Shown here: one piece after another, positions 34,367-42,600 of the stretch
How positions within the stretch are numbered: the stretch's first letter is position 1
Layout of the letters: each line of letters opens with the position of its first letter
NCBI GenBank assembly: GCA_026225235.1
Contig: JAMFSK010000128.1
Span: forward strand, 62,001 to 126,000
Reading direction: 5' to 3'
Source: Burkholderiales bacterium
GTDB lineage: Bacteria > Pseudomonadota > Gammaproteobacteria > Burkholderiales > Burkholderiaceae
DNA length: 64,000 bases
Notes under the pieces: model-generated
Seen by the model: only the letters and a program-made list of their open reading frames with translations
Told to the model about the DNA's origin: nothing
Databases searched by the model: none
Position numbers and translations under genes: made by a program

Positions 34367-35280
34367 ATGCAGGCATTGCGGCAGTTTTCGTAGGCTCGTC
34401 GATCCGCTTCGCGGCGCCATTGATGCTGGCCTCGACCGGCGAGCTGATCAGCGAGCGCGCGGGTGTGCTGAACATGAGCGTGGAAGGCATGATGCTGAGC
34501 GGTGCTTTCCTCGGCGCCGCAGGTTCATGGGCGACCGGCAATCCGACGCTCGGACTCGCGCTCGGCATGTTCGGCGTGCTGCCGATCGCGTTGCTGCAGG
34601 CGTTCCTGAGTATCACGCTGCGCGCCAACCAGATCGTCACGGGCATCGGCATCAACATCTTCGCGCTGGGCGCGACGACGCTCGCCTATCGCGAACTCTT
34701 TGGCGAGCGCTCGAGTGCGGCCATCCCGGGTCTCGCGCACTGGTCACCTCCATACCTCAGCGCAATCCGGGTGATCGGAGAGCCGATCTTCGACCAGGTG
34801 TGGCTCGTCTATTTCGGGGTTGCGGTTCTGATCGTCACTTCGATCGTGATGCGCCGCACGGCGCTCGGCGTAGCCTTGCACGCAGTCGGCGCCGCGCCGC
34901 GCGCAGTCGACCAGTCAGGCTTGTCGGTCACGCGACTGCGCTACGGCGCGGTGCTCTTCTCAGGGGTGATGTCGGGTGCTGCCGGTTGCTTTATCTCGAT
35001 CGGCGACATCCATACCTTCACGGAGGGGATGACCAATGGGGTGGGCTATCTCGCGATTGCGGCGATCATCTTCGGCAATTGGCGCATCGGCCGCACAGTC
35101 GGCGCATGCTTGTTGTTCGGTGCGGCGACCGCCTTGCAATTTCAGTTGCCGTTGCTCGGCATCGAAGTGCCAACGGCGCTGCTGATCATGCTCCCCTACC
35201 TGCTCGCCCTGGTCGCCGTGGCCGGCCTGATCGGGCGGCAGACCGCGCCGCTCGCGCTGACCCAACCGTTCCGGCGTTAG
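34363..35280 (+). CDS. ABC importer permease (BMP-type, YufQ-like)
   Basis: Second membrane subunit of the importer, 305 residues. Starts MNAGIAAVFVGSSIRFAAPLML in an ATGA overlap with the first permease. Motifs LISERAGVLNMSVEGMMLSGAF, ANQIVTGIGINIFALGATTL, TALGVALHAVGAAPRAVDQSGLSVTRL (coupling loop) and GVGYLAIAAIIFGNWRIGRTVG are typical of the YufQ/NupC-type branch. Highly hydrophobic with about eight membrane spans. The tight overlaps through the operon mean the four transport genes are made in one translationally coupled series. A TetR gene follows 49 bases later. Confidence 0.94.
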   Translation: MNAGIAAVFVGSSIRFAAPLMLASTGELISERAGVLNMSVEGMMLSGAFLGAAGSWATGNPTLGLALGMFGVLPIALLQAFLSITLRANQIVTGIGINIFALGATTLAYRELFGERSSAAIPGLAHWSPPYLSAIRVIGEPIFDQVWLVYFGVAVLIVTSIVMRRTALGVALHAVGAAPRAVDQSGLSVTRLRYGAVLFSGVMSGAAGCFISIGDIHTFTEGMTNGVGYLAIAAIIFGNWRIGRTVGACLLFGAATALQFQLPLLGIEVPTALLIMLPYLLALVAVAGLIGRQTAPLALTQPFRR

Positions 35281-35329
35281 CTTTGCTGGTTAGAATGCGG
35301 CTGAACGCCGCTCCTTCGACACGCCACTG

Positions 35330-36067
35330 ATGCCACGCAAGACAGTTACCGCTTCACCCGACCCTGCCACCCAGACCAGCCGGCAGCGTCTTGCTGCGAC
35401 GACCCGGCAGCGCATTTTCAAAGTCGCGATCAAGGAGTTCGCGGACAAGGGCTTCAGTGGCGCGCGCGTCGAAATGATCGCGAGCCGTGCGAAGGTCAAC
35501 ATCCGCATGATTTATCACTATTTCGGCGGCAAGGAAGCGCTCTATATCGAGGTGCTCGAATACGTGCTCGGCAACCTGCGCGATGAAGAGCTCAAGGTCG
35601 AGCTCGACGTCGAGCGCATCGAACCGGTCAGCGGAATCCTGCTGTTGTACGACTTCATCGAAGGGCATTTTGCCGCCCACCCCGAACTGCTGAACCTGCT
35701 GTCGTCGGAAAACTTGAACCGGGCCCGCTTCCTCAAACGTTCGAAACTGATCCCGAAGATCTCCTCGCCCGTGCTCGGCCTGCTGCGCACCCTCATCGAG
35801 CGCGGTGAGCGTTCGGCCAGCCTGCGCCTGGGGGTGGACCCCCTGCACCTGTACGTGACGCTGGTGAGCCTCGCGTACTTCCACAAGTCGAATGCCTTCA
35901 CGATCTCACGCATGTTCGAGACCGACATGCTGGCGCCGAGCTGGCAGCAAGCCCACAAGGAACAGGCGCATGAACTCGTGCGCGCGTTCCTTACGTCGCG
36001 GCCTGCACTCAGGACGAAGACCGGGGGCGCCGCCCCGCTGAGCGCGGTGGACGCCGCGACCCAGTAG
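35330..36067 (+). CDS. TetR-family transcriptional regulator
   Basis: A 245-residue TetR regulator. The helix-turn-helix lies at about 22-70 (RQRIFKVAIKEFADKGFSGARVEMIASRAKVNIRMIYHYFGGKEALY). The C-terminal ligand domain includes FIEGHFAAHPELLNLLSSENLNRARFL, close to TetR members found with nucleobase and amide catabolic genes, but I cannot name the ligand. There are about 30 disordered residues at each end. It follows the second permease by 49 bases and so likely belongs to the importer transcript; it probably controls that operon and the divergent hydrolases as a local repressor. It is convergent with the acyl-CoA dehydrogenase genes. Confidence 0.92.
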   Translation: MPRKTVTASPDPATQTSRQRLAATTRQRIFKVAIKEFADKGFSGARVEMIASRAKVNIRMIYHYFGGKEALYIEVLEYVLGNLRDEELKVELDVERIEPVSGILLLYDFIEGHFAAHPELLNLLSSENLNRARFLKRSKLIPKISSPVLGLLRTLIERGERSASLRLGVDPLHLYVTLVSLAYFHKSNAFTISRMFETDMLAPSWQQAHKEQAHELVRAFLTSRPALRTKTGGAAPLSAVDAATQ

Positions 36068-36142
36068 TCGACCGAGCCGCGCCCAGACGCGAACGGCGCC
36101 GCGGCCTGCGAGCGGCCTCGTTGAGAAGCCCCCTTGGGCGGC

Positions 36143-37273
36143 CTATGCGCGACCCAGCGCGATGTAGCGCTCGAGGTGATGATCTTCGTCACCGAGCTCA
36201 TGATCGATCATCACCAGACGCTTGGCATAGTGGGCGAGCGGCAACTCCCAGGTCATGCCGATACCGCCATGCAGCTGAATGCACTCCTCCGCGACATGAA
36301 TGCCGCTGCGGCCGATCGTGTACTTGGCGGCCGACAAGGCGCGCTCGCGTGCCAGGTGATCGAGCCCAATCGCCGCGGCTGCATTGATGACCGCGGAGCG
36401 CGCCTGTTCGATCTCGATCAGCAACTCGGCCATGCGATGCTGAAGCGCCTGGAAGCTACCGATGGGCAAGCCGAACTGCTTGCGCGTGCGCAGATACTCG
36501 AGCGTCGCATTACGCGCGACTTCCATCGCACCGATCGCCTCCGCGCTCAGGGCGAGAATCCCGCAACCCAGCGCACGCTCGAGCAGCGGGTAGCCCGCGT
36601 CGGCCGCACCGATCAGCGCATCGGCGCCAAGCTTGACACCGTTGAAACGGAAATCGGCAAGACGCCCGCCATCGACTTTTGCGTAATCGCGCACCTCGAG
36701 ACCTGCCGCCTCCCGAGGAACGAGAAAGAGCGAGATGCCCTGCTCGTCCTCGACCTCACCGGACGAGCGTGCCGAAACAAGTAACACATCCGCCTGTTCG
36801 CCCAGCAAGACCGCGGTCTTTGTGCCGTTGAGAACCCAGCCCTCACCCTCACGTTGCGCCCGCGTGGTGACGCGCGTCGTCTCGTAGTGGGACCCCGGTT
36901 CATCATGCGCGAGCGCGGCGATCGCACTGCCTTCGACGATCCGATCGAGCACGCCGCGCCGGGCCTCGCCCCCGGCGGCGACCAGCGCGGAGCCGACCAT
37001 CAGGGCCCCCAGGAACGGCTCGACGACCAGGCCGCGGCCAAGGCTCTCGAAGACCACCGCGATATCGAATCCGCCGCCGCCGAAGCCCCCGTCTGCTTCA
37101 TCGAACAGGGCCGCCAGCGTCCCGAGCTCGACCAGACGCGCCCACATTTGACGGTCAAAGCCTTCCTTCGAGCCGGCTGCCTTGTCACGGACGTCAAAGC
37201 GATAACGATCGGCCACGAAGCGATCGAGCGTGGCCGCGAGCATCCGGCGTTCTTCTGTATGTTCGAAGTTCAT
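36143..37273 (-). CDS. Acyl-CoA dehydrogenase, PimD-like small subunit
   Basis: FAD enzyme of the acyl-CoA dehydrogenase family, 376 residues. N-terminal helices (MNFEHTEERRMLAATLDRFV), a middle beta domain with GWVLNGTKTAVLLGEQADVLLVSAR, and C-terminal helices with YLRTRKQFGLPIGSFQALQHRMAEL and ECIQLHGGIGMTWELPLAHYAKRL. The base in the usual GYEG motif position is replaced; this pattern is seen in the small subunit of two-component types such as pimeloyl-CoA dehydrogenase (PimD). It follows its larger partner by ten bases. Together they probably form a heteromeric dehydrogenase for dicarboxylyl-, branched- or aromatic-side-chain acyl-CoA; substrate not determined. Confidence 0.92.
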   Translation of the reverse strand: MNFEHTEERRMLAATLDRFVADRYRFDVRDKAAGSKEGFDRQMWARLVELGTLAALFDEADGGFGGGGFDIAVVFESLGRGLVVEPFLGALMVGSALVAAGGEARRGVLDRIVEGSAIAALAHDEPGSHYETTRVTTRAQREGEGWVLNGTKTAVLLGEQADVLLVSARSSGEVEDEQGISLFLVPREAAGLEVRDYAKVDGGRLADFRFNGVKLGADALIGAADAGYPLLERALGCGILALSAEAIGAMEVARNATLEYLRTRKQFGLPIGSFQALQHRMAELLIEIEQARSAVINAAAAIGLDHLARERALSAAKYTIGRSGIHVAEECIQLHGGIGMTWELPLAHYAKRLVMIDHELGDEDHHLERYIALGRA

Positions 37274-37283
37274 CGTGCGCGCC

Positions 37284-38492
37284 TCACAGTCCGAGGATCA
37301 TCTTGGAGATGATGTTTTTCTGAATCTCGTTTGAGCCGCCAAAGATCGACAGCTTCCGGTAGTTGAAGTACTGCGCAGCCACACCGCGTGCGCCTTCTTC
37401 ACCGTCACCTTCTTTCGACTCGTCGGACCCCGCGCCCCACAGATCCTGCTGATCGAACATGGCCTGCGCCTCGACACCGAGCGCCCGGCGCAACAGCGCT
37501 GAAATGTCCTGACGGATCTCCGTGCCGCGGATCTTGAGCATCGAGCTTTCCGCGCCCGGCGCACCGCCGCCTGCCACCGCCGCGATTACGCGCAGGTTCG
37601 TGGTCTTCATGTTCTCGAGTTCGATTTCGACGCGCGCAAGACGTGCCGCAAACGTCGGATCCTCGGCCAGCGGCCGGCCGTGCCGCAGCCGCACTGCAGC
37701 GGCTCGCTTGACCTCGTCGAGCGCGGCGATCGAAGCGCCGACACCCGCAATATTGGTCCGCTCGTAGGTCAGCAGATATTTGGCGTAAGTCCAGCCGCGG
37801 TTTTCCTCGCCGACCAGGTTTTCGACAGGCACGCGCACGTCGGTGAAAAACACCTCGTTGACCTCGTGCTCCCCATCGAGCGTGATGATCGGACGCACAT
37901 CGATGCCCGGCGACTTCATGTCGATCAGCAGAAAACTGATGCCCTCCTGCTTGCGCATTTCCGTCGCGGTGCGCACCAGGCAGAAGATCATGTTCGCGTG
38001 CTGCGCGAGGGTCGTCCAGGTCTTCTGGCCATTGACGACATAGTGGTCGCTATCGCGCACGGCGCGCGTCTTCAGCGAGGCGAGGTCCGATCCCGCACCG
38101 GGTTCGGAGTAGCCCTGGCACCACCAGTCGGAGCCATCGAGAATGCGCGGCAGCCAGTGCCGTTTCTGGGCTTCGCTGCCGTACTTGAGCAATACCGGCC
38201 CCAGCATATTGACGCCGAAGGGCACGATGCGTGGCGCATTGGCGAGCGCGCATTCGTTCTCGAAGATAAAGCGCTCGATCGCCCCCCAGCCCGTGCCGCC
38301 GTATTCGACCGGCCAGTGATTCGCGAACCAGCCGCGCGCGTTCAGCGCCGCATGCCAGTGCTCCATATCGGACTGCGTCAGCGCATGCCCATACTTGACC
38401 TTGTCGGCCAGTTGCGGCGAGAGCGCCGTCGCCAGAAAGCCCTGGACCTCGCGCCGGAACGTCTGCTCCGCGTCAGTGAAATTCAAATCCAT
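37284..38492 (-). CDS. Acyl-CoA dehydrogenase, PimC-like large subunit
   Basis: Acyl-CoA dehydrogenase of 402 residues, starting MDLNFTDAEQTFRREVQGFLA. It contains CQGYSEPGAGSDLASLKTRAVRDSDHYVVNGQKTWTTLAQ, the FAD/substrate signature, and VPVENLVGEENRGWTYAKYLLTYERT. The C-terminus is YFNYRKLSIFGGSNEIQKNIISKMILGL, where the GGSNEIQ loop binds FAD. The insertion DLWGAGSDESKEGDGEEGARG in the last third is acidic and seems variable. It is the first gene of a two-gene operon with the PimD-like subunit. Upstream is a 505-base region without a coding gene before cspA. Confidence 0.94.
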   Translation of the reverse strand: MDLNFTDAEQTFRREVQGFLATALSPQLADKVKYGHALTQSDMEHWHAALNARGWFANHWPVEYGGTGWGAIERFIFENECALANAPRIVPFGVNMLGPVLLKYGSEAQKRHWLPRILDGSDWWCQGYSEPGAGSDLASLKTRAVRDSDHYVVNGQKTWTTLAQHANMIFCLVRTATEMRKQEGISFLLIDMKSPGIDVRPIITLDGEHEVNEVFFTDVRVPVENLVGEENRGWTYAKYLLTYERTNIAGVGASIAALDEVKRAAAVRLRHGRPLAEDPTFAARLARVEIELENMKTTNLRVIAAVAGGGAPGAESSMLKIRGTEIRQDISALLRRALGVEAQAMFDQQDLWGAGSDESKEGDGEEGARGVAAQYFNYRKLSIFGGSNEIQKNIISKMILGL

Positions 38493-38795
38493 CGATGTCT
38501 CCTGTCGTATCGCGCATGCGGCCGCCCACTCGCGAGGCGCTACATTTCCGCACGATCGATCGCTTTTATACCGCGCAGGGATGCGTTCGTCACGACTTGT
38601 CAGGCTCGACTAGGGCAAACCCCGGGGAGAAAGCGGACGATGGAGAAACGGAGAAGTCAGGCTGACACAATGGGAGAGAGGATCACCGAGGGTTGCTTTA
38701 CCGCCTTGCGGACGGCAAAACGAAATAAATGCCGATTGTTGGGCGTTATGTTGGGTTGCGCGCTGATGAGTCGTGACCTATTTGATAATGTCCGG

Positions 38796-38864
38796 CCTGC
38801 ACACACCCCGTGTGCGATTGGTCTGTTTGCCCCGCGCTGTTCCCCGACAGCCGGGGCTTTTTTT
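38796..38864 (+). ncRNA. Candidate small RNA ending in a rho-independent terminator
   Basis: In the non-coding gap between the acyl-CoA dehydrogenase operon and cspA, the plus strand has GCACAC ... GTGTGC (first hairpin) and then CCCCGACAGCCGGGG followed by CTTTTTTT, a textbook terminator. No plus-strand coding gene precedes it for over 2 kb. A GATAAT -10-like hexamer ends at 38789, though no good -35 is visible. The predicted RNA would be about 70 bases. The rest of the gap (38493-38783) shows nothing I can name. Confidence 0.5.
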
Positions 38865-38923
38865 CGACTGTCCGAATACGCCCGTCTGCCCCTTCAGGCT
38901 GGGCTCTCAGGGTCGAAATGCAA

Positions 38924-38957
38924 TAAAAAAAGGCAGACCCGCATGGCAGGTCTGCCT
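38924..38957 (-). terminator. Rho-independent terminator of cspA
   Basis: On the minus strand AGGCAGACC pairs perfectly with GGTCTGCCT around a ten-base loop, followed by TTTTTTTATT. It lies 41 bases past the cspA stop. Confidence 0.92.
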
Positions 38958-38997
38958 TTCCTCACCTCAATCATCTGCGCCCTCAGGCGCAGTCAAT

Positions 38998-39201
38998 TTA
39001 CAGCGGCGAGATATTCGATGCTTGCATGCCCTTCGGGCCACGCTTGGTTTCGTAGCTCACCTTTTGATTCTCGGCAAGCGACTTGAAGCCGTCACCGCGA
39101 ATTTCGGAGAAATGTGCGAACAGATCTTCGCCGCCTGCATCCGGCGTGATGAAGCCAAAACCCTTTGCATCGTTGAACCACTTAACTGTACCGGTATCCA
39201 T
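38998..39201 (-). CDS. cspA: Cold-shock domain protein (CspA family)
   Basis: A 67-residue single cold-shock domain that binds single-stranded RNA/DNA and acts as an RNA chaperone. Both nucleic-acid-binding motifs are intact: RNP1 as KGFGFITP and RNP2 as DLFAHFSEI. It begins [18 protein letters not shown] clear promoter lies about 140 bases upstream, giving a leader of roughly 130 bases, typical of cold-shock mRNAs where the leader folding matters for temperature response, and a strong terminator follows. Single-gene transcript. Burkholderiales have several csp paralogues, so cold induction of this copy is not certain. Confidence 0.97.
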   Translation of the reverse strand: MDTGTVKWFNDAKGFGFITPDAGGEDLFAHFSEIRGDGFKSLAENQKVSYETKRGPKGMQASNISPL

Positions 39202-39337
39202 GAGAATTCCTTGAAATAGATTGAGAGCTGCTCCGAATGGAGCAAGTGAGCGTCAAGGAAGAGAGAGGACAACTAGATACCGCCAGGGAAACGGGACGTG
39301 ATGCGCAGCAATCGACTTCTTGAACACTTCGACACGC

Positions 39338-39366
39338 ACATTACGTGGCGGCAACGACCGTGTCAA
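39338..39366 (-). promoter_or_regulatory. Sigma-70 promoter of cspA
   Basis: On the minus strand TTGACA (39361-39366) and TAATGT (39338-39343) are separated by exactly 17 bases. Transcription would begin near 39331, leaving a leader of about 130 bases before the cspA ATG. This is the best sigma-70 match I found in the window. Confidence 0.8.
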
Positions 39367-39465
39367 GTGCAATCCCCGATGTTTCGCGACAATGCTGCGA
39401 AAACAGCGCACACTAAACGGACGCTTGACCAATCCGGCAAGCGCGCAAGCAACAGGAGCAGTTTC

Positions 39466-39603
39466 ATGGCAAAAGGTCAAGTACGCGGCAATCGCGAGGT
39501 GAAGAAACCGAAGCAGCCGAAGAAACCGACGCCCGTATCCGCAGTCGCCGGCTCGACTCCGCTGAAAGTCCCAGCCAGCGCAGCCGCCCCCAAGAAGCGC
39601 TGA
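39466..39603 (+). CDS. Small basic conserved protein (45 residues)
   Basis: Starts MAKGQVRGNREVKKPKQPKK with AGGAG seven bases upstream, so this start is clear; the ORF track gives a 56-residue false extension. The product is Lys/Arg/Pro/Ala-rich with no hydrophobic core and likely disordered. I recall the MAKGQxRxNREVKKPK type of tiny protein as widespread in Burkholderia and relatives, without known function; nucleic acid or ribosome association would fit its charge but is only a guess. Divergent from cspA and convergent with the giant glucan synthase gene. Confidence 0.8.
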   Translation: MAKGQVRGNREVKKPKQPKKPTPVSAVAGSTPLKVPASAAAPKKR

Positions 39604-39632
39604 GAACGCATCACGCGATTCGCCCCCGTTCA

Positions 39633-39661
39633 CCCTGGCCGCTTGCTCGACACGGCCAGGG
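39633..39661. terminator. Hairpin between convergent genes (possible bidirectional terminator)
   Basis: CCCTGGCCG and CGGCCAGGG form a perfect 9-bp stem with an 11-base loop between the stop codons of the small basic protein gene and the convergent glucan synthase gene. No T-run follows on either side. Confidence 0.45.
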
Positions 39662-39673
39662 CAACCGGAACAA

Positions 39674-42600
39674 TCAAGCAGTCACGCGTCGATGGTCCAT
39701 TTGGATCTGATGGACGAGACCATCGTCGACGAGTTGTATCTCCCCGCTTTCCTGAACGATCCCATCGACTGAAACCCGCCCGACATCGTCACCGTCGGCG
39801 ATCTGTCGCACCTTGATCTCATAAGCTGTCTCGCCGAAGCGATAGTGCACCGTGAAACCGGGCCAATCGGCCGGCAACACCGGCTGCATGCGCAGACGGT
39901 TGCCCCGGACGTCCAGACCCAGCAGCGATTCGAGAATCAGGCGATACATCCAGCCCGCCGAACCGGTATACCACGTCCAGCCGCCTCGCCCCTCATGCGG
40001 GGCAACACCATAGACATCGGCTGCCATCACGTAGGGCTCGACCTTGTAACGCCCGATCGCCTCGGCTGTGCGCGTATGGTTGAGCGGATTGATCATTCGC
40101 ATCAGCGCCCACGCTTCGTCGCTCTGCCCGAGTGCGGCAAAGGCCATCGTCGCCCAGACTGCGGCGTGCGTGTACTGGCCGCCGTTTTCGCGTACGCCTG
40201 GTACATATCCCTTGATATAACCGGGCTCGAGGGTGCCGTGATCGAACGGTGGATCGAGCAACTGGATCAGGCCGACGTCGCGTCGCACGAGGTGTTGGTC
40301 GAGCGAACGCATCGCTTCGCGCGCACGGTCCGCCGGCGCGGCGCCAGAGAGTACCGACCAGCTCTGCGCGATCGAGTCGATCCGGCATTCATCGTTGCCG
40401 GCCGAGCCGAGCGGCGTGCCATCGTCGAAGTAGGCGCGTCGATACCACGCACCATCCCAGCCATGCAGCTCGAGATTGCCACGCAGGGTCTGCGCCTGCG
40501 TCTCGCAGCGGGCGGCGAATACCGGGTCGGCATGTTCGCGGGCGGTGATCGCGAAATCCTGCAGGACCTCATAGAGAAAGAAGCCCAACCAGACGCTCTC
40601 GCCGCGGCCCTGATCGCCGACACGATTCATGCCGTCGTTCCAATCGCCGCTGCCGATCAGCGGCAGGCCCTGGGCGCCGCGAGGCGAAGCATGCTCGATC
40701 GCCCTGACGCAATGCTGGTAGAGCGTTTCACGCAAGCTCGAACGCGTGGGCAAGTCGTAGTACGACTCCTCGCCCGGATTCAGCGGGCGTCCCTCGAGAT
40801 AGCCCACGGGCACATCGAGCACACTTCGATCGCCGGTCACGCGGACATAGCGGCTGGTCGCCAAGGCGAGCCAGAGATAGTCATCCGAGCATTGGGTGCG
40901 TACGCCGCGTTCAAGCGGCGGATGCCACCAGTGCTGGGCGTCGCCCTCAGGATATTGATGCGCGGCGCTGACTAGCAGATGGTCGCGTACCCGCGCCGGG
41001 CTCGAATGCACCATCGCCATCACGTCCTGCAGTTGATCCCTGAAGCCAAATGCACCGCCTGATTGGTAATACCCGCTGCGTGCCCACAGACGGCAGGCAA
41101 TCACCTGGTACATCAACCAGCCGTTGGCGAGCATATTGGTCGCGACGTCAGGCGTCTCGACCTGAACCTTGCTAAGTGTGTGCGTCCAATGCGCACGCAC
41201 CGCCTCGAGTGCACGCGCCGCCGCGGCCGCGCCGCGCGGTCGCTGAAGCAGTTCCCTGCCGGTCTGGGTATCGCGACCGGCGCCGAGCCGGAAGACGATC
41301 TCATAGCTGTCTTCCTCGCCAAGCTCAAACACGGTCTGCACCGCTCCGCACGGATCGAAACCGGCACCGGTGCGGCCCGACAAGCGTGCCCGCGACATCG
41401 CGGCCGGCGCGCCAAGCGTGCCGTTGCGGCCGATGAACTCTGTCCGATTACCGGTCACACTTCGCGTCGGTGCGTCGGCATCAAAGAACGCCACCGCGTC
41501 ATTGAATTCGATCGAATAGCGATTGCGTGCCGAAAGCGTACCCGACAGCGGATCATATTCAGTCACGACATGCAGCGCCGACTTGTCGCGCAGGTCGCCC
41601 AGCACCCACTCGACATAGCCGGTTGCCGACATCTTGCGCGGCCGGCCGGAGCGATTGCGTACCTTGAGCACCGAGTATTTGATCGGCGCATCGAGCGCGA
41701 CATACACCCACAGCTCACTGCGAATGCCATCTTCCTCGTGTTCGAAGACGCTGTAGCCGAAGCCATGGCGTGTCGTATAGCCACCGGTGCCCGGTCTCGG
41801 CAACGGGGTAGGCGACCAGTACCGGCCCGTCTCCTCATCGCGCAAATAGAAGGCCTCACCGCTCGTGTCGCCGACCGGATCGTTGTACCAGGGCGTAAGG
41901 CGGTACTCATGGGCGTTTTCATTCCAAGTGTACGCCCCGCCGCTTTCGGAGATCACCGTGCCGAAGCCCGGGTTCGCAAGCACGTTGGACCACGGCGCCG
42001 GCGTCGCACCGCCGGGCCGCAGATGGATCACATATTCCGAACCGTCGGGCGAAAAGCCGCCGTACGGATTGGCCAGCACCAGACTGTTGTCAGGGCGCTC
42101 GGCGCGCGCAGGCCGCGACAGCGTCGCGTCGATCAAGCTGGTGCGCACCGGTTCACGCGTGAGTTCGCGAGTCGGCTCAAAGCGCGGCAGCGGTGTTTCA
42201 GCCCGGCGTCGATAGAGTTGTTCGGCCAGGCTCCCGCGACTGTCGGCGACGACAATACGCGCGACAGACTGCATGAGGATGCGATCCTCGCGTGAGAGCT
42301 GCTGCGCCGGCCGCACAAAGATGCCGCCCGGCCGGTCGATCAGGGTCGCTTCGACACCCGACGCGATCAGTCCCATGATCAGGTCCTGCAAATGTTGCCG
42401 GTAGCCCGCGTGATCCTCATTCCAGATCACGAGGTCGACTGCGAGTCCCTTGAGGCGCCAGTAGGCATGGGCCTGCACGAGTTGGCGCACCAGCTCGATG
42501 TTGGCGGACTCGCTGATCTGCAGCAGCACGATCGGCAGGTCACCCGAAATCGCCTGACCCCAGAGGCCGGACTGACTACGTTGATTGGCGACCAGCAGAC

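Noticed and set aside
37680-39086. 468-residue plus-strand ORF across the acyl-CoA dehydrogenase start and the cspA terminator
   Set aside because: Runs through a dehydrogenase gene, a terminator and cspA in antisense; composition is not protein-like.
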